Shown here: one piece after another, positions 48,918 to 59,735 of the stretch
Layout of the letters: every line of letters begins with the position of its first letter
How positions within the stretch are numbered: position 1 is the stretch's first letter
Assembly: GCA_013407085.1 (NCBI GenBank)
Contig: JACCGJ010000584.1
Location: 120,448-184,447 of the forward strand
From: Atriophallophorus winterbourni
Lineage: Eukaryota > Platyhelminthes > Trematoda > Plagiorchiida > Microphallidae
Length of the DNA stretch: 64,000 nt
Direction: 5' to 3'
Translations under genes and position numbers: made by a program
Notes under the pieces: model-generated
The model's input: only the letters and a program-made list of their open reading frames with translations
What the model was told of the DNA's origin: nothing
The model's database searches: none

Positions 48918-51900
48918 ATGTCAGCCGTTTTCTCTGCGAGTGGCCCGTTACTCTTCAGACCATTATTTGAGAGTGTTTCTTGCACATTCACTTATCTTCT
49001 GGCCGACAAACTTTCGAAAGAGGCAATCATCATCGATCCTGTGTTGGAAACGGTTGATCGTGATTCTAAGTTGGTGAGTTTTCGTTATACATTTGAACTT
49101 GTTTCACAATGCTGGACAATGATTTGTCTTTTGCTTTCAGTTCAAAATTTTATTTACGGAACTCGAGATAGATGTTAGATGTTAGAGCTCCTATATGACT
49201 CGTTTATGTGAACATTTCCATTTGTTAACCTGTTGTGATTATTCGCTTTTGAGTGTGATACGTTGTATTTCTGATTAGCTTTGACCAACCCAGCAGTAAA
49301 ACCTCTGCGCACAATCGCATTGCTCATGCGGCTTTAGAATAAAACTTGTTTTTAAAAGATGTTTAGTGTTTATGCTACAGGTTGTAATAATAATATTTTA
49401 GGAATCAGAGCTATCTCGTGGAGTTCAGGTTCATTTATGCGTGAATGGTAATTATTTAATACTTTCCTCGCTGATAATTCCATTCTTTTTATTCGCATGC
49501 TTCTATTATGTTGTATTTTGTTTCCAAGTTTACGCCCGTTACAACCAAGAGTAATTGAATGAATTTTATTTGATCATTCACTACTTTCAAGCGTCGAGTT
49601 GAACTACAAACTAGATATTCGTAGCGTGTGAGCTGAGGTAGCTACTCAAATCCTCACATTTTAAATTGAATAAACATCAAGTGTAAAGAAATCAATTTGA
49701 TTGTGATAAAACGGTGTATTGACCCATCAATCTTCATTTTCCTCAGATATCTGATTTGGGGCTGAAGTTGAGCTACATTATCAATACTCACGTTCACGCT
49801 GATCACGTGACTGGGAGTGGACTCTTAAAGAAACGCTTTCCGGGTAGCCAAAGCGTGCTTGGTAATTACAAAGATGTTCTGGCCGACATGAAATTGAAAC
49901 ATGGTTCAAGTTTGAATTTTGGTCAATTCGAGGTAGAATTTCGGAGCACCCCAGGTAAATTTTGATGATACGTAAAATGAGCATTATAGATGGATGATGA
50001 TTTATCTGTAATAGTTCTACACTACTAATCCATATTCGTATTTGTTCACCTATGTGCAGTAGTGCTATGTTTTTGTCCTGTACCGTTTATTAGCTGCAGT
50101 TTTGGAAGGACAAATCTTTATTCGAAATTTCAGCTTCAGACCACTGTTAAACACACAATCACACACAACGAATACTGCAATATACACATAAAAGTAAAAT
50201 ATTCGCAGAAAATGTACACATTGTATCAGGGAGATAAATTCGACCGTAATTGTTCAATAAGCAGTTCCTTTCGGCAAAGGCATCGTGAAGCAACTGAGAT
50301 AAATTATATCCGAGATGAAGACGTTTTAGAAAGCAGTATAATGTGTTTTGAACGTGTCTTTGATGCAGATTGACATTTAAGGTGATCCTCATGCAACAGG
50401 TGGGAATTATCATTGAGGATAGTATTTATGAGCCGAGCACAAAAGGAAAAATGTTTCAGTTTCTTCAAGAATATCCTCATAAGAAGTAGAGCTTGCGCGC
50501 GAAACAATCCTGATGCAACGTTTGAGCAACACAAAGTATTTTCAAATAAGTGCGGGAAAATTAGCAGGTGAGCAGTACATAATATTTGGTAATATACAGG
50601 AGAATATGAAGTGAGAAATTAGTGTATACTCAACACGAAGTGGACGAAGACGAAAAGCATAAAAAGAAAGCCAATGAACATGAGAAAGTAAAGTATTAAG
50701 ATGATGGGTCCAAGTAAGGTTGTCGGATATGGTGACGCCTAGTTACTTATTTCCCTCTAGTCAGGTCTAAGGACTCAATTCTAGATAAAGTGAGATTAGT
50801 ACAAATTGCTTCGCGACATTCACTACGCAGATCAATTAACACATCAGTACATTTTTCGGCATTTAAAGATAGGGATTTGTCTGGCTCCACGTGTGGATAA
50901 CCGACTTCATGGGTGTCTCGTGCCACGTACCCACATTCGAACGCTGTATACGGTACGCAGTCCCAGGCCATCTACATTCTCCTTCATGGTTGACAATTAT
51001 GTTTTCACTTGACCACCCTTGCCGGACGACAAAACGAGCTGTTTAAAAGTCTAAGACACGTTTCGTGAGTGTGAAATCTGTCATTCGGTGGACGAGGTCA
51101 ACTCACTGCAGTGTTTCTCATTGAAGTTTTTCGGTTGCATCGCACTCGAAAGGTGACGTCAGATACCTGTTCGATACATCAAGTACCACCGATTTTCGAA
51201 TACTTCCAAAGATCGTATATATCGCTTGACCTCGGCTTCCACGTCCGACGCCAATAAATTAGTCCAAGGCGGACCACTACTCGGCAAACACGCATTCCAG
51301 TTTTCTGGCTGATCCAAAACCTTCTCCAAAGTGTACGAGCAACCCGTAACTTCACTTCATTTTGTCTCGATCATTGGGTAGTATATTGGAACCGATAAAA
51401 GTGAACACGGGAACAAACTTGGTGATTAGTAAAGAGCTTATCGTAATTGTTTTTACCGACATCAATCAGTGCTGTCACATTGCAACGCCATACACAAAGA
51501 TCCCTACGAATATTTATGGCCCCAGTTCGCTTTCCACCCTAGTCACTGGGTGAGACGTGGGCTCGTCGCGTCTTGGGAACGTCGCATCTGTGGGCTGAAA
51601 GTAGGTTTGAGACATTCTCGTGAATTTTCTCGGGAATAATATAAATGTGACTGGAAGCAATATACAATGATCTTATTCTATCTGGGCTTAAGTGTAAGGA
51701 AGCAAGTAGCTACCACCATTTCCGACAACCTTACTTGAACTCGTCATCTCACCGTTATGTTTAACTAAGTTCATTGACTTTCTTTTTACACATTTCGTCC
51801 ACCACTTGTAGGCGTTACGCCTAAACTGATGTCCCATTTTAACTGCTCTTGTGTTTCACCATATCTTTTACACTGTTCTTTTTCACTGTTCTTTCAAAAG

Positions 51901-54900
51901 AATTGGCTCATCAAGCGATGTATCAGAACCGTTCCACTCGCAGGCTCTATTTCTAAGACGATTTTCCAGAAGCAATCTTGACAGTACTTTTCTCCAGGCG
52001 ATCCATTCAGTAATATCATCTTCACGAATCCTTCCCACCTGTTGCACGATTGTCTCTTCAAATGTCAAGCATAATCAAAGACCCATTCAACGCATATCAT
52101 ATTACCCCCCAGAACGTCTCTATATCAACGTTTGGTTATGCCGTTTGTATTAGTGTCCTTCCGAAAGTACTTCTTATTGACCAAATTGATTTCGTCAATT
52201 TGATATATATATTTTCTCACGAATATATAATACGTAATCTGTGGGTTTTTTAACATGAGTACCGGGCTAAAATGTCGTATATTTCCAAATACATTTTCCT
52301 TTTCTTTAATGTATTTCAAATTTATTCTAAAGCATTTCTTTTCACGTGTTTCTTTCCGTTCAGGACACACAAGTGACTGCATGACGCTTGTGCTTCCGTC
52401 GGCTGAACTCGCATTCACGGGCGACACACTTCTCATACGTGGTTGCGGTCGTACTGACTTTCAGAACGGATCTCCCGAAAAATTGTACGATTCGGTCCAT
52501 TCACAGATATTTTCACTTCCGGAACATTTTCTTCTGCTTCCTGCTCACAATTACACGGGCCAAATGGTGACGAGTGTTGGTGAGGAAAAACGTCTAAATC
52601 CACGGTAAATACGGTGTATCGCTTTAATATTCCTTTGTTTTGTCATGACGCTCCTCCTGGACTTGATTTGCGTATATCGTTTCGATCGCTCTGATAATCG
52701 TCAGCAAAAAGAGTATAAAATCGATAATACGTATCGACGCTTCACGACGGAAAAATGTTTAAAGGAAGGAGGAAAGTGAAAAGACTTGAAAATGTTTATG
52801 TTTCAGTAAGGATAAAGCACAGGGTGTGAAGTGCCAACATCCCTGTCGCGTGCAAAGTGTCATTATGTAGTGTAATTGAGTAGACATGTATCAGCAATAC
52901 AGTTTTCGTTGCGGCAATCACTGTGGAGCGTTATAGCAAGCTCTCGTTCGTTCGATTCAACAAGTGCTCACGTTCATTAATGCACATCGATTAAGTGCTC
53001 AGAGCAAGATCGCCACTGCTCAGCCCTTAAACGCACGGATGTGTAATCTTGCAGCACTTCTGTGCTGTGCAGCTAACACCGTGCTCTATCGATTTGCCAC
53101 CGGCAATGAGCTGCATGTGAATACACGCTGGAGTCTCATTGCCATGACTATTTTTCGTTCCAATACCTGTCTTGGCCTGGGCAACCTGGCAGTATATCAG
53201 CACACATACAGTCTTTGACTGTGCTACACTTTGCCTGGGTCAGGCTTGTGATTTCATACATACATACATACATACATACATACATACATACATACATACA
53301 TACATACATACATACATACATACATACATTAAGTGCAACTAACCACCGCGATATCTGGTCTCGAGAACCGTAGACTGGTAGACAGTCAGCTAATACCCAT
53401 GACCATTCTGCGATATCGGCTGTAAATGATCTGAGGACGTTGGAGTTGCATTTTGTCTTGAGACCAAGTTTCACATCCTAAAATAGCAGCTAGAACTGTT
53501 GCGTTATAGGCTCCACCCTTGAGCGACAGCCTTTTTTGGCGCTAGGTGTTTTTTAGATTGTGTGAATGTTATAGTCGCACGCACGGATGTGCAATCGTGC
53601 AGCATTTCTGTGCTGCGTGGCTAACATAGTGCTAAATTGATTGGCCAACGGTAGTGAGCTGCATGCTGAAAGACGCTGGAGTCTCACTATTGTTTCACGT
53701 TCTATTTTCAGTCTCATATCTGTCTAGATCTGGGAAACCTGACAGTATCTTAGCCCACGTGCAGTCTCTGACTGTGCGGCACTTTGCCTGTATCAGACTT
53801 GTGCTTTTATAACATATAACATTTAATCGTACTGAAACTTCTTCACCAGTCGATGCTGAATCTGTGAACTACTTTGGTATGTCAGGTGATCCATGGGTAC
53901 GAATGCATTGTCGTGTAAAAATGTGGTGCAACATGTTAGTGAGACCTCGATTTCTGTCAACGCACCGACATTCTTATACAACCGATGCACCGCCAAATTA
54001 CGTGATGGCGCTTCTGGGCGAAATCAGCCTTAATCTTCGAATTCACTCGTTTTATTGGCAATGTCAATGAATTTGTTGATTTATGGTTCCGACACAAAGC
54101 TTGATAAAACCGCTCTCAACCTGACAAATGTAATAAGCGAATCAAGTTACAGAAACGAAAAAAACAACAAAAGTTGTCACATACGTGTTCCAATGCTGCA
54201 CTCTGCTTCAGAAAGCCTATTTTGGGATTTGAGCAATAATCTTTCCACTACGATACGGAAGTGGAATGTGATTGCTAAAATAGTGTCGCTGATTCAGTCA
54301 TTTTTCAGTACAATTTCTTGTGGAAGTTGCAACTGTAAAACTCAGAGTATCCTTCGATGACTGGAGAATTTGTCAAGGATTCCGTTTGTCTCGCGACCTA
54401 ATGCAGACGTATCAGAACTAGTTTCAAGCATTCGATCAGACAGGGAAGCGTGGTGGCTGTGAAAAGTCGAGGAAACAGGGATAGCCAGCAATGCAAGTAA
54501 TGTCCAAAAACGGTTCCAGCTAATTCGGTCCACAATTTCTTATACCGTTCGAGTCGGCGAGACAATCGCAGGCAACGATGGTGCCGTATTCACTAGCAAA
54601 GAGCGCTGAGAATTTTCGTGAGCAATTTAGCTGGTCTGTTGCCTTATACTCCTTGTTATGAACCTTGGTCGATTGAGTGAACGCCTCTAAGTGAAGCGTA
54701 AATAGAGTTCTGTGTTTGAGTCAATGAAGTTTTAAGGCAGGTGATCCTGATAGACCAGTCCTGCTCTGTTCGAGGAAGGTCACATTTTCCGTGGTTTTAG
54801 GGATAATCTACAATCATACTTATTTTCATGATAGTTGTGCGTATTTCATGCTTTAACCAATGGGGGAGGTAATTTTTTACGCTTGTCATTACCTGGCTTC

Positions 54901-57900
54901 TTGCCTCAATTTTTCTCCAGCGCCTTACCTTACACAGGGAATAACAGATTCATGAACAGCGAACATGATTTCGTCTCGGTAGTGGATTTGTTTATTTGTC
55001 CACTTGAGCGATTTTTCTTGTTTTAAGGATGCCTTTAATTCGGTTGATAGACGCATTATTTTGCACCTCATTGCAAAGGTGTCCCGCAAAGAACGTTATT
55101 ATATTTCGAGCACTTTATTTCCATAGTGCTAGATGCAATATGGTGTACAATAGCCTGCCAGCAAACATTCCTACGGCTAGTGGTATCCGACGAGGTTGTC
55201 CAATTTCTCCCTTTCTGTTCATGCAATGCAGGCGTACCGACACCGGGCACTCAGCTCGGCTGTGATAAGAAACTTTTCGATCTAGATTGTGCTGATGATT
55301 TAGTTGTCTTCAGTTTCTATACGGATGCTCAGTCTATGTAGTATCGTACAAAGTACAAAGTTCTGTTACATAATAAATGTCCGACTGAAACTACGCTAAG
55401 CCTCAACAATGACGTATTAACGACTGTAGATTTTTTGACCTATTTGAGTAGTTCCATTAGAAGTAACGGGTGCTTATATAAAGAGATTTCAGCCTGCTTT
55501 TTCACAGCAACGGGAGCGTTTTTAGCTTGGTTCATCTGTAGCTTCAACGAGGCTCGTCCCTAAAACGGGAAAGGTAAACTTTATAAAGCGGTTTTGTTGT
55601 AGGATATGAAACATGGATACTGAGAAAAGAAGAATTAATAAGTCAACATGTCTTCGAAATTCGCTGTCTCCAGACTATCGAATATGTAATGCAACCGCCT
55701 AGATATTTCTGTGGTAACATGGGCACCCATCATTTAAAACGCCGCACTCTGGGGACTGCAATCAATTAGAATTCCTCAGAATATACCGGTGAGGGATGTA
55801 TTCTTGAGGCAGTAGCAAAAACACTACAAACACTCATCACTCGTCTTTTATATAATGCTATATCACATGAGAAAGATCATCATCCTACCAAGAACCGTCA
55901 ATATACGCAGGCCTGATGGTCCCTTGCACACAGTTTGCTACATGTTCATTATCACACTCTCTGTTAAACCGTACAAATTGATTACCCATCTAAAAATATA
56001 TTGGCCCACGTAAACGGCTTGAGGGTCAACCTTGCTCAATCATTTGTAATTTACTGTCTGGCATTTTTTAGCTTATAATTCGAATTTGACTAAAACTACT
56101 ATTGTATTGTAACGTAATTGAACGAATGTACTTCACATCAAGCTTTATACTATACGCATAAAAGAAGCAAAAAATAAAAATGAATCTGATTTCAATGAAA
56201 CATTGACATCAACGTCACATATATTGCTTAAACTGGTTCGGCTGATATCGGTGTTGACCTAAGCCGTCCTCAAAATTTTGCAGCTAAGTCTTCGTGACCC
56301 GTTGTGGGGAACTGTGTAAACGACTGTGAAGGCATTCTCTCGGTTTCACTACTGGTCCATGTCAACCAGATTAGCTTGGATCGGACTGTCCGTATTCTGA
56401 AAACAACTTCTGCTCATTTAACTTGGATTGAAATATATATTTGCATGCTTTTCCGTCACACAACACCCCACGACCGGTTTCGTGCTGTTTGCAGTCATCA
56501 GGTAGGGGCAGTGCGATCAGAATCCCCAAGCGCTTGAAACAGTGGTGGAATGGTAAACAAGGAGCGCTTGTATGCCACTGTTGAATAAGGCTGGTACGAC
56601 CAATCTGTTCGCTCCTTGCGCTCCTTGTTTACCATTCCACCACTGTTTCAAGCGCTTGGGGATCCTGATCTTACTGTCCCTACCTAATGAGTGCCAACAG
56701 CACGAAACCGGTCGTGGGGTGTTGTGTGACGGAAAAGCATGCAAATGAATATTTTGTTTCATGGTTATGGGTTTAACCCCATTAAACATGTGTTTGGACA
56801 CATGTGATTGAACAGGTTGGTCGTACCAGCCTTATTCAACAGTGGCATACAAGCGCTCCTTGTTTAAATTGGATTGTGTTTAAATATTTGCTTTATTAGT
56901 TCTCACATCCGAGTGGTGCTGGGGGCGACGCTTCATGGAAGCTGACTCATCCTCCAGGAGGAGATAGCCGCACAAAAACAAATCAATATCTTACGGCCAA
57001 TGTACCTCGAACCACAGGGGCAGGTTCATGGACAAGTGCACATTGAGTATGCTCGACGAGATAGCCGGTCTTTAAGCTGCCGTCTGATTACCGGCTTCTT
57101 GTTGAAGATTATTCAGGGCTGTATTTCTTTTAAACTATTTGTTTCCACCTACCGGATTGAGAATCACTAGAGGCGTCGTCCTCAAATTGAATTCGAAGAC
57201 ATACAGGCTTCTTTTCTAATGTTGGGTGTTGCGCGCATGTGTTTTTAATTTAGCATGATGGATAACAATTTTCACCCAGGATACTTCATGCGCTAAGTTC
57301 TTCAGAGCAAATCCGAATTGCTCGTGTGTTAGCAAATGTACCCAGTTTCTTTTTATTTTTATCCATTCGCTTACGTAAGGTGTATGCTATCCAACTCTTA
57401 TTCGCTATCTAAAAAATCGTCTACTCAAGGTTTCATCTGGTCTTCATGCTACTGAAGCATTGAGGAAAACTAAGTGCTCACTATTTTGTAATTCGTATGT
57501 ATCAGAGATTTTTTCGTGAGCATTATTCAAATCAGTGAGTCCGTTATCAATATCCACTTCTTTATTGCAAACGAGGAATGTGTCATCAATATATCGTAAA
57601 TACATATTGAGTTTCTCAGTTGAGGCTTTCAATGGCCATTACTCCAGCTTAGCCGTGAAAATATCCGGTAATAGTAGTCACAGAGATGAACCCATGACGA
57701 TTTCATCGATTTGTCTTTTGACTTTACCACTGAACCGAAATTTTGCTTTCATCGTTTAAATTTTAAAATTAGTGCGTTCAAAACCTTGATTGAAATTGGG
57801 ACACTGAACTTTTTACGAACGATTGTATCACATAACAATTCAACACTTTGAAGTAGTACATCGCTTTTTGAGCCTCATCAGTTCAAATCTCTTTTGTTCC

Positions 57901-58023
57901 AAACACAGCCTCACGCTTTCGAAAGAAAAGTTTGTGCAGACAATGAATTCACTCAAATTGGACCTACCGAAGCAGTTCGATCGTGCTATTCGTTTGAACG
58001 TTGTATGTGGCATTGAAAATTAG
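48918..58023 (+). CDS. ETHE1: ETHE1 persulfide dioxygenase (mitochondrial metallo-beta-lactamase fold)
   Basis: Four exons, 48918-49073, 49747-49954, 52364-52604 and 57909-58023, with GT-AG borders and phases 0, 1, 2, give 239 residues (human about 254). ETHE1 oxidises glutathione persulfide to sulfite in the mitochondrial sulfide-detoxification pathway, using one iron. The metal site is complete: THVHADH (H67, H69, D71, H72), H123 in STPGHT and D142 in AFTGD; iron ligands by family analogy are H67, H123 and D142. [14 protein letters not shown] and LLPAHNY (H183) are also typical. The last exon [20 protein letters not shown] matches the family C-terminus. The ATG follows a CCTTTTCCAG/CT acceptor-like site by two bases, so a 5' UTR intron or trans-splicing is possible. 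No obvious long transit peptide is visible. Confidence 0.93.
49955..52363. other. ETHE1 intron 2
   Basis: 2.4 kb. A minus-strand stretch at 50747-50971 reads [17 protein letters not shown], vaguely like a retroelement RT linker, but too little for a call. Otherwise nothing recognised. Confidence 0.35.
53031..53330 (+). repeat. SINE-like repeat copy with long (CATA)n tail
   Basis: Complete copy: ACGCACGGATGTGTAATCTT, GCTAACACCGTGCT, TGGCCTGGGCAACCTGGCAG, GCCTGGGTCAGGCTTGTGAT, then about 16 CATA units (53265-53330). Best example of the tail. In ETHE1 intron 3. Confidence 0.88.
53579..53819 (+). repeat. SINE-like repeat copy
   Basis: Complete copy about 250 bp after the previous one: GCACGGATGTGCAATCGTGC to GCCTGTATCAGACTTGTGC, with a decayed tail (TATAACATATAAC). 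Confidence 0.85.
53825..55019. other. ETHE1 intron 3, unassigned part
   Basis: No recognisable motif. Short open stretches (53864-54070, 54055-54360) show no family signature. Confidence 0.35.
55020..55800 (+). mobile_element. Degenerate RTE-like RT fragment
   Basis: Translated pieces in shifting frames: [35 protein letters not shown] (the SGVRQGCPLSPFLF motif), [13 protein letters not shown] (ADD motif), [24 protein letters not shown]. Order matches an RTE-like RT. In ETHE1 intron 3. Confidence 0.65.
56466..56507 (-). ncRNA. Hammerhead ribozyme motif (left arm)
   Basis: On the minus strand the order is CCCTAC (helix I), CTGATGA (core), CTGC-AAACA-GCAC (helix II), GAAA (core), CCGGTC (minimal helix III and cleavage site) and GTGGGG (helix I). 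Helix I pairs over 6 bp (one G-T). Both conserved core boxes are exact. The first helix II pair is a C-C mismatch. The helix III of only a few pairs is what Penelope-like hammerheads show, which usually need dimerisation. Confidence 0.75.
56678..56719 (+). ncRNA. Hammerhead ribozyme motif (right arm), core-mutated
   Basis: Plus strand order: CCCTAC, CTAATGA, GTGC-CAACA-GCAC, GAAA, CCGGTC, GTGGGG. Helix II is a perfect 4-bp stem, unlike the left arm. The core box reads CTAATGA instead of CTGATGA; this G is a catalytic-core position, so this copy is probably inactive. Predicted cleavage, by family rules, would be after C56713. Confidence 0.72.
56905..56975 (+). repeat. 3' end fragment of the 526-bp RTE-derived repeat
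   Basis: CCGAGTGGTGCTGGGG, GAAGCTGACTCATCCTCCAGG and AGATAGCCGCACA match the right end of the insertion at 26400-26496. Confidence 0.7.
57445..57770 (-). mobile_element. Penelope-like RT fragment (YIDD region)
   Basis: Minus strand reads [26 protein letters not shown], then 57444-57632 [21 protein letters not shown], with the catalytic YIDD intact (motifs given separately: [12 protein letters not shown]). Stops interrupt it upstream. It lies about 140 bp before the last ETHE1 exon. Confidence 0.8.
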
Positions 58024-58481
58024 ATTTGCTGTCTTCCTCGTCTCTTGGAGTAACGTCTTTCCCACTCATTGATCCCTAGTTTGCTCTGATTATCATTGAG
58101 TGTTTTACTTCGTTTAATCGCTTTCAGCAGCTTTCTGTGATTTTTATACGCACTAATAACCATAATGATTATTATAGATAATCTGAGTTCACTTTTTTCT
58201 GTCAGTAGATGTATCGCTTCGTTGTTTATCAACCATGATCATTTTCAATCATACTTTATCCACGTTGTTTTATAGGTCTGCTTAACTCACAATTTCTACA
58301 GCCTACTACGAGCACTCTGCTCTCATTACCATCTCAGATGCATAGATTGTCAGAATTGCGCAGCTGTTATCCCGGTGGTAAATCCCACTTTGCATCACCT
58401 TTATCGAGCGAAGTGAGCTGAGTTGGTTTACTGACACTTAATAGTCAGACACTTAATCGTCAGACACTTAATCACCAAACA
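58024..58481. other. ETHE1 3' flank with short direct repeats
   Basis: Probable ETHE1 3' UTR, then a run of CACTTAATNGTCAGA-type units (about 58431-58475) just outside the MULE terminal repeat. The units may be subterminal repeats of that element. Confidence 0.45.
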
Positions 58482-59254
58482 TTTAACACCCAAGTCACTT
58501 CATCCCCAGTTTGATAACTTCCGAAGAATGCAGAATACGTTTAAATGAATTTATTTAGCAGGCGAGATATGCAATTGATTTTAAGAACGTCAATCGTTCC
58601 GTAGTTGAGTATCGCGGAATTTATCGAGAAGTCCTGGCGCATATCTCAGCATACTTCTTCTTCTGTTTGATATGAACCCCAGCACTTGCTTGAAGAACTG
58701 AGGCCGTATGCTGTCGGTAATGCTTTCGCAAACCGTTAACAAATGTCCACGTGGTGGGATGTTTGCAAGAAAAGAGTGACTGTAATGCATGATGCCAGCC
58801 TTCTACAGCATTATTCGTTTGGGCAACACCACTATTTGCGTCTTCATACTTATTCCAGGATTCAGGTGGAAATATAGCTGGTGCAAAGTTTTCTCTTCTA
58901 CCTCTAATTCGTCGACCTTGAACAAAGGTATGTTCAAAATAAGTTAACATTTCATTCATCCTCTCATTTTGAGGCATAGATTCGGCTAAAATCTCAAATG
59001 TGCCGACTACATTATTCAACGGCCCAATCATGAGGCGTGAATCATCGTCTACCTCATAATCTGCTTTCATCCCTAGTTCACTTATTTTTCGTTGTATGGT
59101 ATGACATCTCGAGCAATTCAGCGATACTCAACTACGGAACGATCGCCGTTCTTAAAATTAATTGCATATCTCGCCTGCTAAATAAATTCATTTAAACGTA
59201 TTCTGCATTCTTCAGAAGTTATCAAACTGGGGATGAAGTGACTTAGGTGTTAAA
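58482..59254 (-). mobile_element. MULE-type DNA transposon relic with 134-bp terminal inverted repeats
   Basis: The left terminal repeat (58482-58615) and right terminal repeat (59121-59254) are 134-bp inverted copies with few mismatches, from TTTAACACC to GAGTATCGC. Between them lies only a minus-strand transposase C-terminus. At 773 bp it is an internally deleted derivative. I could not find a matching 8-10 bp target duplication at the outer edges. Confidence 0.8.
58621..59070 (-). pseudogene. MULE transposase C-terminal remnant
   Basis: 149 codons: LMIGPLNNVVGTFEILAESM, AIFPPESWNKYEDA, QTNNAVEGWHHALQSLFSC, KHPTTWTFVNGLRKHYRQH. The TNNAVEGWH...HP..W.F+.GL signature is typical of the C-terminal part of MULE/FLYWCH-associated transposases. 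The DDE catalytic part is missing, so it cannot be active. Confidence 0.75.
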
Positions 59255-59735
59255 CGTGACGGATATAATACTTGACGTGACGTGCGGTTGGATTAATTTT
59301 GACCTCCGATGTTTTCGGATATAACTTTCTTGGTTTTCATCCGATCGGTTTGATTTTGGGATATCTATCTGAAAGCTTGCTACGTCGGATCTATTCATAC
59401 AAAAATCATCCATCTGCGACGTGTCGTTCTTTATGTACGTCAACCGTGGATTTTTCTACAGTTTGTTCGCTTATTTGAATCGTTTTTGTGTTTCTGCTGT
59501 TCGATTACCCCATCGGTGTTTATCACTGTCGGGAACTCGGAGAAATACACAACGTGATATCAAATTCACGCCAAAAAAATCTCAAAGGGGATCTGGCAAA
59601 TTAGCAGCTAAATCGAGTGACGAAATTTTCCGACAACCCGTTATTTTCCGTCAACTCCGCCCAATACCACACAAACCAACCGCAGCCGTATCGATTTTTG
59701 TGCTCTGATTTGTACTTTTGGTTGACTCCGTTTAC

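Larger units (their letters stand above)
56443..56865. repeat. Nested inverted repeats, probably Penelope-like terminal sequence
   Basis: Arm 1 (56443-56567) and arm 1' (56618-56742) are 125-bp inverted copies, nearly identical, starting and ending at GCATGC. A second pair, 56555-56609 and 56811-56865, is a 55-bp inverted repeat overlapping the first. Each long arm contains a hammerhead-ribozyme-like motif. Together with the Penelope-like RT piece about 600 bp away, the simplest reading is two terminal-repeat copies in inverted orientation. Confidence 0.8.

Noticed and set aside
50747..51560. Possible gene or retroelement in ETHE1 intron 2
   Set aside because: Only weak RT-linker resemblance ([14 protein letters not shown]); stops throughout and no conserved motif.
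53265..53330. Possible CRISPR-like or satellite array of CATA units
   Set aside because: It is the tail of a SINE-like copy; units are contiguous with no spacers.
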